From NCBI RefSeq assembly GCF_014694315.1, contig NZ_JAAOXD010000001.1:1-64000 (forward strand): DNA of 64,000 bases, written 5' to 3'. How positions within the stretch are numbered: the stretch's first letter is position 1; each line of letters opens with the position of its first letter. The notes beneath the pieces were generated by a model that saw nothing but the letters and a program-made list of their open reading frames with translations, was not told where the DNA came from and did not search any database. Source of the DNA: Arthrobacter ipis. Lineage in GTDB: Bacteria; Actinomycetota; Actinomycetes; Actinomycetales; Micrococcaceae. Positions 27,861 to 37,096 of this stretch are shown here, piece by piece. The translations under genes and the position numbers were made by a program.

Positions 27861-27890
27861 CCCGCCGGCATTGCTGCCCGCCGGGGCAGC

Positions 27891-29318
27891 TCACCTGTCC
27901 TTGAGCCGCTGGTAAGTGTCCAGCGCCCTTTCACGGGATTCCTGCAGGCCCATCAGCGGTTCCGGGTAGCCCGGAGCCGCCGCTGCGTTCTTCCACGGCT
28001 CGTGCACCGTCCGGTCATCCAGGTCGGCGAGTTCCGGTATGTAGCCGCGCAGGTAACTGCCTCCGGCGTCGAACTTCTTGCTCTGCGTCACCGGGTTGAA
28101 AATGCGGAAGTAAGGCGACGCGTCCGCGCCCGAGCCCGCCACCCATTGCCAATTGGCCGGGTTGTTTGCCGCGTCGGCGTCGACCAGGGTGTCCCAGAAC
28201 CAGGCCTCGCCCACGCGCCAGTCCGCAAGCATGTTCTTCACCAGGAACGACGCCGCAGCCATCCGCACCCTGTTGTGCATCCACCCGGTCTGCCACAGCT
28301 GCCGCATTCCGGCGTCTACCAGGGGATAGCCTGTGTGCCCCTGCTGCCAGGCCTCCAGTTCGGCGTCCGACGGCGTTTGCCAGGCGAAGTTGTCGAACTC
28401 CCGGCGGTAGTTTTGCGTGGCCAGGTCCGGATTCTCGTACAGCAGCTGCCAGCAGAACTCACGCCAGCCGAGCTCGCTGCGGAAGATCCCGACGCCGGCC
28501 GGTGCGTGCCGGGGAAAGCGTTCCCGCAGGGAATGCCAGACACGGAAGGGACTAATTTCGCCAAAACGCAGGTGCGGCGAGAGGCGGCTGGTTCCCTCGA
28601 CGGCCGGCAAATCGCGGCCCCTGCCGTAGTCCTCCACGGGCCCACCGAGAAAATCTTTCAGCCGGTCGTGGGCGCCGTCTTCGCCGGGGGTCCACGTCGC
28701 GGCGAGACCGCCGCTCCAGTCGGGCTTGCGGGGGAGGAGCCGCCAACCGTCCAGCCGGTCACCGGCCGGCGGGCGTCCGGACGTTCCGGCTGCTGCGGGC
28801 TGCGGCAACTGGTCCGGGGCATCGGTGGGAAGGCGCGGTTCGGCACCGGCCAGGCAGGAACGCCAGAACGGTGTGAAGACCTTGTACGGCCCGCCTGAAC
28901 CGGTGCGCACCGTCCACGGCTCGAACAGCAGGTTTGCCTGGAAGCTGGTGCTCTCAATGCCCTGCCCGGCGGCCCACTCCTCGATGCCTGCGTCGATGGT
29001 CCGCTCCGGCAGGCTGTAACGCCGGTTCCAGAACAACCTGCCGGCGCCGGTCGCAGCCGCCAAATCCTCGATGACCGAAGCGGCGGCGCCCCGGCGCAGC
29101 AACAGCCGTGACCCGCGCGCCTCGAGGCTGGCGGCGAGGGCGGACAGGGAGTGGTGGAGCCACCATTTCGCTGCCGCGCCCAGCGGGCGGATGCCGGGGG
29201 AGTCCTCGTCGAGGATGTACACCACCGTCACCGGATCCGGCAGTGCAGCCGCGGCGGCGAGGGCGGGATTGTCGTCGAGGCGGAGGTCGTCACGGAGCCA
29301 GACAATGGTGGAAGCCAT
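27891..29318 (-). CDS. phr: Deoxyribodipyrimidine photo-lyase
   Basis: A 475-residue light-dependent repair enzyme that splits cyclobutane pyrimidine dimers using FAD. The N-terminal antenna domain begins IVWLRDDLRLDDNPAL. The FAD-binding domain has TSRLSPHLRFGEISP, the W-rich MRQLWQTGWMHNRVRMAAASF block and DADAANNPANWQWVAGSGAD. Length and motifs fit class I CPD photolyases. TAGCGT lies 6 nt before ATG 29318. It follows pspA on the same strand but is separated from it by a terminator. Confidence 0.94.
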   Translation of the reverse strand: MASTIVWLRDDLRLDDNPALAAAAALPDPVTVVYILDEDSPGIRPLGAAAKWWLHHSLSALAASLEARGSRLLLRRGAAASVIEDLAAATGAGRLFWNRRYSLPERTIDAGIEEWAAGQGIESTSFQANLLFEPWTVRTGSGGPYKVFTPFWRSCLAGAEPRLPTDAPDQLPQPAAAGTSGRPPAGDRLDGWRLLPRKPDWSGGLAATWTPGEDGAHDRLKDFLGGPVEDYGRGRDLPAVEGTSRLSPHLRFGEISPFRVWHSLRERFPRHAPAGVGIFRSELGWREFCWQLLYENPDLATQNYRREFDNFAWQTPSDAELEAWQQGHTGYPLVDAGMRQLWQTGWMHNRVRMAAASFLVKNMLADWRVGEAWFWDTLVDADAANNPANWQWVAGSGADASPYFRIFNPVTQSKKFDAGGSYLRGYIPELADLDDRTVHEPWKNAAAAPGYPEPLMGLQESRERALDTYQRLKDR

Positions 29319-29324
29319 GGATTC

Positions 29325-29330
29325 ACGCTA
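29325..29330 (-). promoter_or_regulatory. Putative -10 element (TAGCGT), leaderless geometry
   Basis: TAGCGT, then GAATCC, then the phr ATG, all on the minus strand. No SD is visible. Confidence 0.5.
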
Positions 29331-29348
29331 CAGGTCCTGGAGACGGCA

Positions 29349-29378
29349 GGGGCCGGGATCCATGTGGATCCCGGCCCC
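29349..29378 (-). terminator. Terminator after pspA
   Basis: GGGGCCGGGATCCA (29349-29362) and TGGATCCCGGCCCC (29365-29378) are perfect 14-bp arms with a 2-nt centre. There is no clear T-run on the minus strand. Confidence 0.65.
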
Positions 29379-29408
29379 GTAGCGGTGCGCCCAGGTTTGA
29401 GTGCGCGA

Positions 29409-30203
29409 CTACAGCTTGTCGAAGTCCGCCTCGTCCACCGTGTTCGCGGATGCGGATGCCGCGGTGCCTCCTGCTCCAATGGCCGGCTTCGCGTTCCCAG
29501 ACTTCAGTGCCGCCAGGCGGGCCTCGATTTCCGTCTGCTCGCCGAGGTCCTCAAGCTGGTTGAACTGGGCGTCAAGGCTCGACTCCGCGAGCTCCTGCTG
29601 GCCGCGGACTTTGGCTTCCTCCCGCCGGATCTTCTCTTCGAACCGGCCAACCTCGCTTGTCGGGTCCATGATGTCGATGCTCTTCAGCGCATCGTGGACC
29701 TGGGATTGGGCAGCCGCGGTCTTGGAGCGGGCGACCAGTTCATTGCGCTTGCTCGTGAGCTGGTTCAGCTTGCCCTTCATCTGGTCGAGTCCGGTCTTAA
29801 GGCGGTCCACCACGTCGGCCTGTGACGCGATGCTCGGTTCCGCGGCCTTGGCCTCGCTTTCGGAAGCCATCTGGCGCTGCAGGGCAACCTTTGCCAAGTT
29901 GTCGAACTTTTGGGCATCAGAGGCGTTGCCATTGCTGCGGTACTCATCGGCCTTGCGTGAAGCCGCAAGAGCCTTGTTGCCCCAGTCCTGGGCGTTCTTC
30001 ACGTCCTCGTTGTAGTCGTCCTGCAGCATCCGCAGGTTACCGATGGTCTGCGCCACTGCGGACTCGGCCTCGGCGATGTTGTTGCTGTAGTCCCGCACCA
30101 TCTGGTCGAGCATCTTCTGGGGGTCCTCGGCCTGATCGAGCAAGGAATTGATGTTCGCTTTAGCGAGCTGCGCCATGCGGCCAAAAATGGACTGCTTAAC
30201 CAT
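29409..30203 (-). CDS. pspA: PspA/IM30 family envelope-stress protein
   Basis: A 264-residue, mostly coiled-coil ESCRT-III-like protein. It begins MVKQSIFGRMAQLAKANINSL..AEDP, the amphipathic membrane-binding helix and start of the family, followed by long Ala/Glu/Lys helices to about residue 220. Such proteins bind and stabilise stressed inner membranes. AAAGG lies about 7 nt before the ATG. It is downstream of the TPM-domain gene on the same strand, a pairing seen in other actinobacteria, but a hairpin separates the two. Confidence 0.88.
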   Translation of the reverse strand: MVKQSIFGRMAQLAKANINSLLDQAEDPQKMLDQMVRDYSNNIAEAESAVAQTIGNLRMLQDDYNEDVKNAQDWGNKALAASRKADEYRSNGNASDAQKFDNLAKVALQRQMASESEAKAAEPSIASQADVVDRLKTGLDQMKGKLNQLTSKRNELVARSKTAAAQSQVHDALKSIDIMDPTSEVGRFEEKIRREEAKVRGQQELAESSLDAQFNQLEDLGEQTEIEARLAALKSGNAKPAIGAGGTAASASANTVDEADFDKL

Positions 30204-30273
30204 GGTGTTACCTTTCGTCCTGCTCCGTGTGTGCCACTGAATACAGTGAACTGTTGTTATACCGCTTCTATCC

Positions 30274-30296
30274 GCCGGCCCGGTGGCCGGGCCGGC
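30274..30296 (-). terminator. Hairpin between TPM gene and pspA
   Basis: GCCGGCCCGG (30274-30283) and CCGGGCCGGC (30287-30296) form a perfect 10-bp stem just after the TPM gene stop. There is no T-run, so termination may be partial. Confidence 0.5.
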
Positions 30297-30311
30297 CCTT
30301 AGTAATGCCGG

Positions 30312-32381
30312 TTAGAAACTTCCCGAGTCCCCGCCGCCGAAGTCGCCCCCGCCGAAGTCTCCTCCGCCAAAGTCCCCGCCGAAACCGCCGGAGTCGCCGC
30401 CCCAGCCACCGCCGTCACCGTGTCCGCCGCCCCAGCCGCCGCCGCTGCCGCCGTTGAGGATGGAGTTGATGAGGATGCCCCCAAGGATCGCGCCGCCCAG
30501 GCCGCCGCCTCCGCCGCCGCCGAACATGCCGCCGCGGCCGTATCCCTGGCCGTACCCTTGGTTGGCGTAGCCGAAGCTGTCGACGTCAGACTGTGCCAAC
30601 TGGGCCGCCTGGGCAGCCAGCGCATGCGCCTGCTGCGCGTAGGTCAGCGCGGTCAGGGGGTCATTGCGGGAGATGGAGAGCGCGTAATCGAGGTTGCGCT
30701 GGGCCTCCGCCAGCCGGGTCCGGGCCTCGGTGCCGACGCCGCCGCGGCGGGCGGTGATGTAATCCGACGTGGCGCTGATCTGCGCCTGCGCCGACATGAT
30801 GGTCTGCTGCAGGGACGCCTGAGCCCTGCGGGCCTGTTCCTGCTGGTCCCGGATCCCGCCCAGGGCTTGGTCGAGGGCCTGGTGCGCCGACTCAACCCGC
30901 TCCAGAGTGGCAATGGGGTCGATCTTGCCGCTCTGGATTTCGCTCTTTACCCGGGCAAGGGCTGCTTCCACTCCGGCAACAGGTCCCTCAAGTTCGCGGT
31001 GGGCGCCGGACTGGATCATGGCTCTCGCCTGGGCAAGGTCCTGGGAGGTGTCCACAACAGCGGATTCCAGTCCCTGACGGGCCGAGTCCAGGTTGCCGGC
31101 CACCTTGGAGATTGCATCGAGCAGCACGTTCGTCTGGTGCAGGCTCTCCTCCGATGCCCGGACGGCCACGGCGGCGAGGCTTCCCTCTCCGGCCGCGAGC
31201 TTTTCACGTGCAGCGGCGCTGGCGTTCTGCACGAAGGCCAGCCGTTCCTTGGCCTGGCTGATGTTGTCCGACACCTGGGCCAGAGCGCTGTCCGCGTACT
31301 TGCCGCGCAGTTCGGCCAGGGTCAGGTCGGCCCGGGCGATCTTTGCGTCCGCGTCCGTGGCGCCGGCGTCCACTGCTGCGAGCGCCTGCGGCGCGTTCTT
31401 CTCGAGTTCGCGCAGCGAGTCGAAGTCGGCCTTCTGCTCCTGCAGCGACGCCAGAGCCGCTTCCGACCTCCTGATGATTTCGCCGAGCCAGCTGCGCTGC
31501 TGTTCTTCGGTGTCGGGGATGTGGTCGTCCAGCTGCTGCTGCAGCTTGAACGACTCAGACATGTGCGCCTTCGCCTCCTGGAGAGCTTTGGTGAAGTTGC
31601 CCACGGCCGCTTCCCCGTATTGCGCCTCGGCGAAGCCCAGTTCCTGCTCGCTCGACTTGATCGCGTCGTCGGCTTCAATCAGCAGGGAGCCGCTCTTCCG
31701 GCGCAGGTCGTCGATGCTCATGCCAGCTAGGGGATCGAGCTCCGCGCCCTGCGGGCCGTAGCTTGCGCTGGACGCCTGCCCAGCCTTCTTGCGCCTGTTG
31801 CGCAGGTAAAGGTACGTGCCCGCGCCACCGGCGGCCACGATGCCGGCGCCCACCAGGACGGCCGTGCCTGCACCGGCGCCCGAAGGTACTGTTCCGCTTC
31901 CGCCGCCTGCCGCGTCTCCGATGGCCCCCGCAGTATCAATGGCAGCCTGGGCAAAGTCCCTCTTGCCGCCGCCGAGGTTGGCCGCAATGGCGTTCTGCGT
32001 GATGTTCCCGGTCTTCGACGCTATGGAGCTCGCCGAGTTGGGGGCGAAGTAATAGTGCCCATCGGTGGAGATAGCCAGCAGAACGTCTGCCCTGCCCATG
32101 CCCTTTTTGGTGGCCACAGCCTGTCCCCATGATTTGCCATCAGCCGGATTTTCGAATGACTTCACGGTGACCACGTACAGGTTGTACTTGTGGTCCTTGA
32201 GGAGCTTCTGGATGGAGTCCTCAACTTCGCCCTTGCGGCTGCCGAGGACGTTGGCGTCGTCGACGATGTTTTGGCCGGAGGGGATGGTTACCGGATCGTC
32301 CGCCCAGGCTGCCGCGGCCGGAGCCGCCAGCATTGCCGTCAGGCCGATCACGGCGAGAACACGTTTCAACATTGACCGCAT
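30312..32381 (-). CDS. TPM-domain membrane protein with coiled coils and Gly-rich tail
   Basis: A 689-residue protein: signal peptide (residues 1-27, MLAAPAAAAWA), an extracytoplasmic TPM domain (about 35-165; IVDDANVLGSRKGEVEDSIQKL, LLAISTDGHYYF), one membrane helix (about 175-198), then about 400 residues of Ala/Gln-rich coiled coil and a Gly-rich end (GGDFGGGDFGGGD). TPM domains occur in proteins linked to membrane quality control and photosystem repair. The order with pspA suggests an envelope-stress module. The Gly-rich end is encoded by GCCGAAGTC-like repeats near 30330-30395. Confidence 0.82.
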   Translation of the reverse strand: MRSMLKRVLAVIGLTAMLAAPAAAAWADDPVTIPSGQNIVDDANVLGSRKGEVEDSIQKLLKDHKYNLYVVTVKSFENPADGKSWGQAVATKKGMGRADVLLAISTDGHYYFAPNSASSIASKTGNITQNAIAANLGGGKRDFAQAAIDTAGAIGDAAGGGSGTVPSGAGAGTAVLVGAGIVAAGGAGTYLYLRNRRKKAGQASSASYGPQGAELDPLAGMSIDDLRRKSGSLLIEADDAIKSSEQELGFAEAQYGEAAVGNFTKALQEAKAHMSESFKLQQQLDDHIPDTEEQQRSWLGEIIRRSEAALASLQEQKADFDSLRELEKNAPQALAAVDAGATDADAKIARADLTLAELRGKYADSALAQVSDNISQAKERLAFVQNASAAAREKLAAGEGSLAAVAVRASEESLHQTNVLLDAISKVAGNLDSARQGLESAVVDTSQDLAQARAMIQSGAHRELEGPVAGVEAALARVKSEIQSGKIDPIATLERVESAHQALDQALGGIRDQQEQARRAQASLQQTIMSAQAQISATSDYITARRGGVGTEARTRLAEAQRNLDYALSISRNDPLTALTYAQQAHALAAQAAQLAQSDVDSFGYANQGYGQGYGRGGMFGGGGGGGLGGAILGGILINSILNGGSGGGWGGGHGDGGGWGGDSGGFGGDFGGGDFGGGDFGGGDSGSF

Positions 32382-32688
32382 GGCAACCCTTCAGCACGCC
32401 GCGGCTGGTTCGGGACGAACAGCCGTCATAGAATGCAGCAGCGCCCCCACGCCGGGTGTAAAGCCGCAGGTCGCTGTGGCAATTCTTCTTGATTCTATGG
32501 TGCACTAGCGGGAGCGTCCACGGCGGGGAATATGCCACCAGCGAAAAGCGCCGGAGACCTTGGTGGTGTCCCGAACACTGGTCAGGTACACCATCCCGGC
32601 GGCCATTCAGGAACCTCCCAGCAAACGTCGGTTTTAGTTTCAGTCGGATCGTCCATAGTTAATGCAGACGAGGATGAAAGGAAGTCCA
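32382..32688. other. Divergent intergenic region (TPM gene / HtrA-like gene)
   Basis: 307 bp with no convincing gene. An inverted pair CATAGAAT (32427-32434) and ATTCTATG (32492-32499) lies 57 bp apart. CATAGT near 32654-32659 might be the -10 for the protease gene. I see no other structure. Confidence 0.4.
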
Positions 32689-34272
32689 ATGACTGAGCAC
32701 CCAGTACCGGGCGCAGCACCTGAGAACCGAGATCCTTCAGGGCGGCCTGTTGATCCGAACCCTCGGCCTGAGCCCGCTGAGGGTCTCCAGCCTCCTGCGC
32801 AGCAGGACGGCGGGCACGGCACCGCCAACGCTTCGGAAAACCCCACGGTGCGCCTGGACTCCGAAAGGAACCCCACCATGCCGCTGTACCGGCCCGCGCA
32901 GGACCCAAACCAGCAGCAGCGTTCCGACGGCCCGCACCCCGTCTACCCGCAGCATGCCCCCTTCTACGGGCAGCAGTCGGCTCCGGGCACCCAGCCGATC
33001 GGTACCCAGTACTCCCAGCACAACCCGCATTCCCCGTACCAGGACACTCGTGGCAGCCAGCCCAAGCGCAAGGCGACGTTCGGTGTGGGGACCCTCGTGG
33101 CCAGTATCCTCGCCGCGGGCCTCGTGGGCGGCGGTGTTGCAACCGTTGGCTCCGGCAACCTGTTCGACGCCGGCGGCACCGCACCGGCCGTCAGCTCCGG
33201 CAGCCAGCCCGGCACCGTGATCGTGAACAACCAGGACTCGGTCAACGAGATCACGGCAGCGGCCGTCAAGGCGTCACCGAGCGTTGTGACCATCAAAGCC
33301 ACCAGCGGCAGCGACGGCGGCACGGGCTCGGGGATCATCCTCGACGACCAGGGCCACATCCTCACCAACACCCACGTGGTGACGCTGGACGGCGCCACCG
33401 CCAACGCGGAAATTCAAGTCCGCACGAACGACGGACGCGTCCTCAGTGCCAAGGTGGTTGGTACGGACCCGCTTTCCGACCTCGCGGTCATCAAGGTGGA
33501 CGACCCGTCAGGGCTCACGCCGGCAGCCCTGGGCGATTCCAGCAAGCTGAACGTCGGGGACACGGCTGTTGCCATCGGTTCGCCGCTGGGCCTCACCGGC
33601 ACGGTGACGGACGGCATCGTCTCCACGCTGAACAGGACCATCAGCGTCGCATCCTCGGCAGCCCCGAAGCAGGGGACGGACAACTCCCAGGGCGGGGGCC
33701 AGGGCTTCGAGTTCGCTCCTCCGGGCCAGGGGCAGGGCCAGAGCTCGGCCAGCAAGGGATCGATCTCCATCAATGTCATCCAGACGGATGCGGCCATCAA
33801 CCCGGGCAACTCCGGTGGTGCCCTGGTGAACAGCAAGGGTGAAGTGATCGGCGTCAACGTCGCGATCGCCTCCGCGGGTGGCAGCTCCGCTGCAAGCGGA
33901 ACAGGCAACATCGGCGTCGGCTTCAGCATCCCGATTAACAGTGCAAGGCGCGTGGCGCAGGAAATCATCGACAACGGCAAGGCCACGCACGGCCAGCTGG
34001 GCGTGAGCGTCCAGCCGAAGGCGGAATCGGAGGCGGGCTTCTCGACGGGTGCCGATGTGGCCTCGGTGGAGCAGGGCTCCGCGGCGGCCAAGGCAGGAAT
34101 CAAGGCGGGCGACGTGGTGACGCGTTTCAACGATCTGGTGATCAGTGACCCGAACCAGCTGACGGCAGCCGTCCGCGAGCAGCCGTCCGGCTCGTCAGTG
34201 AAGATCACGGTCCTGCGCAACAATCGCGAACAGCAGCTGGACGTCACGCTCGGCGCAGCCGCAGAGCAATAG
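32689..34272 (+). CDS. HtrA/DegP-like serine protease with PDZ domain
   Basis: A 527-residue membrane-anchored S1C protease. The first 120 or so residues are Pro/Gln-rich and cytosolic, followed by one membrane helix (about 130-150), a trypsin-like domain and a C-terminal PDZ domain. The catalytic triad is H229 (TNTHVV), D264 (DLAVIKVD) and S375 (GNSGGAL). The role is degradation or refolding of damaged envelope proteins. ATG 32689 follows AAAGGAAG by about 5 nt. The last codons including the stop are repeated three times (see 34261-34302). Confidence 0.92.
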   Translation: MTEHPVPGAAPENRDPSGRPVDPNPRPEPAEGLQPPAQQDGGHGTANASENPTVRLDSERNPTMPLYRPAQDPNQQQRSDGPHPVYPQHAPFYGQQSAPGTQPIGTQYSQHNPHSPYQDTRGSQPKRKATFGVGTLVASILAAGLVGGGVATVGSGNLFDAGGTAPAVSSGSQPGTVIVNNQDSVNEITAAAVKASPSVVTIKATSGSDGGTGSGIILDDQGHILTNTHVVTLDGATANAEIQVRTNDGRVLSAKVVGTDPLSDLAVIKVDDPSGLTPAALGDSSKLNVGDTAVAIGSPLGLTGTVTDGIVSTLNRTISVASSAAPKQGTDNSQGGGQGFEFAPPGQGQGQSSASKGSISINVIQTDAAINPGNSGGALVNSKGEVIGVNVAIASAGGSSAASGTGNIGVGFSIPINSARRVAQEIIDNGKATHGQLGVSVQPKAESEAGFSTGADVASVEQGSAAAKAGIKAGDVVTRFNDLVISDPNQLTAAVREQPSGSSVKITVLRNNREQQLDVTLGAAAEQ

Positions 34273-34302
34273 GCAGCAGAGCAATAGGCGGCAGAGCAGT
34301 AA
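34261..34302 (+). repeat. Three 15-bp-period copies of the gene end, each with a stop codon
   Basis: GCAGAGCAATAG occurs at 34261-34272 and 34276-34287, and GCAGAGCAGTAA at 34291-34302. All are in frame with the protease gene, so each unit reads AEQ-stop. Confidence 0.9.
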
Positions 34303-34313
34303 CTGCGCCCAGC

Positions 34314-34352
34314 ACGACGGCGGGCCGCACTTGGGGTGCGGCCCGCCGTCGT
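34314..34352 (+). terminator. Terminator after HtrA-like protease gene
   Basis: The 17-nt arm 34314-34330 is perfectly complementary to 34336-34352, around a 5-nt loop. The stem is very GC-rich and lacks a long T-run. Confidence 0.75.
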
Positions 34353-34524
34353 CGTCCCTGCCCTTGGCTCTGGCCTTTGACACAGGCGTTAACGGGACGT
34401 CATATGACGGGCCCAATATGGTTAGCTAGGAGCTACCCGTATCCCGGGCGTTCCACGGCCACGACCTCACCCGGCTGGCTATCCACAAGCACGGAAGGCT
34501 GCTGTAAACACAGTGGAAGAGACA

Positions 34525-35325
34525 TTGAAGATCGTCGTCCTGGTCAAGCATGTGCCGGACGCCCAGTTCGACCGGCACCTCACCGGCGAGGGCCACACCA
34601 CGGACCGCGACGAAAGCATCCTGTCTGAACTGGATGAGTACGCCCTGGAGGCCGCGCTTCAGCTGGCCGAAGCCCGCGGCGGTGCCAAGGCCGGCAACAA
34701 GGTGATCGCTTTGAGCATGGGTCCGGCGGGCGCTGTGAACGCCATCAAGAAGTCCCTGCAGATCGGTGCCACCGAAGGCGTGCACCTCACCGACGGGGCC
34801 CTCGCCGGCTCTGATGCGGCCGCCACGTCCCTGGCGCTCGCGGCCGCCGTCCGCCACCTCGGCGCGGACACCCCCGTGGACCTCGTGCTGACCGGCATGG
34901 CCTCCACCGATGGCGAGACCTCCCTGGTGCCTGCGCAGCTCGCCGAGCGTCTGGGGCTTCCGCAGGTTACGTTCGCGTCCTCCCTGGAGGTCGACGGCGG
35001 ACGTGTCTCGGCACGCCGCGATGCCGACACCCACTCGGAGACCGTAGAGGCGTCGCTTCCCGCCGTGGTTTCCGTGACCGACCAGATCAACGAGCCGCGC
35101 TACCCGAACTTCAAGGGCATCATCGCGGCTAAGCGCAAGAGCATCACCACCCTGTCCCTGGCTGACATCGGAGTGGATTCCTCGCAGGTGGGCCACGCCG
35201 GGTCCTGGACCCGCGTGACGGCGGCCGAGGAACGCCCGCCGCGCACTGCCGGCACCATCATCACGGACGAAGGCGACGCCGGCATCAAGCTGGTTGACTT
35301 CCTGGCCGCCCAGAAGCTGCTCTAA
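34525..35325 (+). CDS. etfB: Electron transfer flavoprotein beta subunit
   Basis: With EtfA it carries electrons from acyl-CoA and other dehydrogenases to the quinone pool. The protein starts (M/L)KIVVLVKHVPDAQF and shows the AMP-site signature region VLTGMASTDGETSLVPAQLAE, and RYPNFKGIIAAKRK near the end. I prefer TTG 34525 because GGAAGAG lies about 5 nt before it and homologues start at this position. GTG 34513, four codons upstream, is the alternative (270 residues). Confidence 0.92.
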   Translation: MKIVVLVKHVPDAQFDRHLTGEGHTTDRDESILSELDEYALEAALQLAEARGGAKAGNKVIALSMGPAGAVNAIKKSLQIGATEGVHLTDGALAGSDAAATSLALAAAVRHLGADTPVDLVLTGMASTDGETSLVPAQLAERLGLPQVTFASSLEVDGGRVSARRDADTHSETVEASLPAVVSVTDQINEPRYPNFKGIIAAKRKSITTLSLADIGVDSSQVGHAGSWTRVTAAEERPPRTAGTIITDEGDAGIKLVDFLAAQKLL

Positions 35326-35339
35326 GGGGATTCCACAAC

Positions 35340-36293
35340 ATGGCAAACGTACTGGTATTCATTGACAACCCCGGGCAGGCTCTCAAGAAGAGCAGCCTGG
35401 AACTCCTCACCATCGCCCGCTCCCTCGGGGAAACTGCCGTGGCGGTCAACGGCGAACTGTCCGACGACGTTGCCGGCACCCTGGGCGCCTACGGTGCGGC
35501 CACCGTCTTCCGGCCGTCCGCAGCGGACCTCGACGATTACCTGGTCGCGCCGAAGGCCGCCTTCCTGGCTGCCGTAGCGGACAAGTCCGGTGCCACCATC
35601 GTCCTGCTCGAGAACTCGCCTGAGGGCAAGGAAATCGCGGCACGGCTCGGCATCCGTCTGAGCGCCGGCGTCATCACCGACGTCGTCGCGGTCGACGCCG
35701 ACGGCACCGCCCACAAGTCCGTGCTGGCAGGTTCCTACACCACGACGGCGAAGGCCACCACCCCGGTCACCGTGCTGTCCGTGAAGGCCAACACCGTGGA
35801 CCCGGAACCCGCGGCGGCTCCCGGCGCACCGGAAACCCTTACCGTTGATGTCCCTGCCGACGCAACTGCCGCGGCAGCCCGCATCACGTCCCGGGAACAG
35901 AAGGTCGCCAGCGGCCGCCCGGACCTCACCGACGCACGCATCGTGGTGGCGGGCGGACGCGGCCTCGACGGCGATTTCGGCCCCGTGGAGGAGTTGGCGG
36001 ATGCACTGGGTGCGGCCGTGGGCGCCTCCCGCGCGGCAACTGACGCCGGCTGGATCAGCCATGACGCCCAGGTCGGACAGACCGGCAAGACCGTTTCGCC
36101 GCAGCTGTACATCTCCGCCGGAATCTCCGGTGCCATCCAGCAGAAGGCGGGCATGCAGACCGCGAAGGTGATCGTCGCCGTGAACAAGGACGCCGAATCG
36201 CCGGTGTTCGAAATCGCGGACTTCGGCATTGTGGGCGATCTCTTCCAGGTGCTGCCGCAGGCAACTGAAGAAATCAAGAAGCGCAAGGCCTGA
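35340..36293 (+). CDS. etfA: Electron transfer flavoprotein alpha subunit
   Basis: 317 residues, 14 bp after etfB. The C-terminal FAD-binding signature is clear: LYISAGISGAIQQKAGM followed by IVAVNKDAESPVFEIADFG and GDLFQVLPQ. The N-terminal domain is the usual EtfA pseudo-repeat of EtfB. ATG 35340 follows AAGGGG. The heterodimer is cytosolic. The next gene begins 4 bp after the stop, so the three are probably co-transcribed. Confidence 0.94.
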   Translation: MANVLVFIDNPGQALKKSSLELLTIARSLGETAVAVNGELSDDVAGTLGAYGAATVFRPSAADLDDYLVAPKAAFLAAVADKSGATIVLLENSPEGKEIAARLGIRLSAGVITDVVAVDADGTAHKSVLAGSYTTTAKATTPVTVLSVKANTVDPEPAAAPGAPETLTVDVPADATAAAARITSREQKVASGRPDLTDARIVVAGGRGLDGDFGPVEELADALGAAVGASRAATDAGWISHDAQVGQTGKTVSPQLYISAGISGAIQQKAGMQTAKVIVAVNKDAESPVFEIADFGIVGDLFQVLPQATEEIKKRKA

Positions 36294-36297
36294 ATCC

Positions 36298-37077
36298 TTG
36301 ACCCCAAACGCTGCATCAGCGCAGAGCCCGTTCAATCCGGAACAGCACCGGATTGAGCGGGTGCTCTGTTTCTCAGCCCATCCCGACGACATCGATTTCG
36401 GCGCAGCCGGCACCATCGCCGGGTGGACGGCGGCCGGCGTCCAGGTCAGCTACTGCATCATGACCGACGGCGACGCCGGCGGTTTCGATCCCCGGCAGCG
36501 CGCCGAAATCATCGCCCTCCGCGCGGCCGAGCAGGAGCGTGCTGCGGCCCTGGTCGGCGTCACGGACATCCACTACCTGCACCAGCGGGACGGGTACCTT
36601 GAGCCGAATCACGAGGTGATGCGCGGAGTAGTGAAGCTGATCCGCGAAATCCGGCCCGACGTCGTGCTTTCCATGCATCCGGAGCGCAACTGGAAGCGGA
36701 TCCAGAAGAGCCATCCTGACCACCTGGCGGTGGGGGAGGCGGTGACCCGTGCCGTCTACCCTGCAGTGGAAAACCCGTTCGCTTACCCGGACCTCGCCGA
36801 GGCCGGCATGGAGGCCTTCAAGCTTCCGTGGCTGTGGCTCTACGCCGGTCCGGAGGAGCGGGAGAACCACGTTGTGGACGTCACGGACCATGTGGAGAGC
36901 AAGCTCGAGGCGATCCACGTGCACGTCAGCCAGCATCCCGACGCCGAGGCCATGGAGGCAACGGTCCGGCGCGGCATGCAGGTGAACGCCGAACGCTCCG
37001 GCCTCCCCACTGGCCGGAGCGCCGAGGCGTTCCACGTGGTCATGGTCAACGGGCCGGGGACCATCGCCGGCTTCTAG
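36298..37077 (+). CDS. PIG-L family zinc deacetylase
   Basis: A LmbE/PIG-L N-acetyl hydrolase, about 259 residues from TTG 36298. The zinc site is AHPDD (27-31) plus HPDH in KSHPDHLAVGEA. Family members include MshB and Mca of mycothiol metabolism, but the sequence alone does not show which sugar or thiol conjugate is used. The start is uncertain; the TTG has AAGG about 9 nt upstream. It sits directly after etfA. Confidence 0.85.
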   Translation: MTPNAASAQSPFNPEQHRIERVLCFSAHPDDIDFGAAGTIAGWTAAGVQVSYCIMTDGDAGGFDPRQRAEIIALRAAEQERAAALVGVTDIHYLHQRDGYLEPNHEVMRGVVKLIREIRPDVVLSMHPERNWKRIQKSHPDHLAVGEAVTRAVYPAVENPFAYPDLAEAGMEAFKLPWLWLYAGPEERENHVVDVTDHVESKLEAIHVHVSQHPDAEAMEATVRRGMQVNAERSGLPTGRSAEAFHVVMVNGPGTIAGF

Positions 37078-37096
37078 GCAGACCTCTGGCGTGCCG

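Noticed and set aside
32427-32499. CATAGAAT / ATTCTATG inverted pair between TPM and HtrA-like genes
   Set aside because: 8-bp arms 57 bp apart are weak evidence and no second copy was found; noted only in the intergenic entry.
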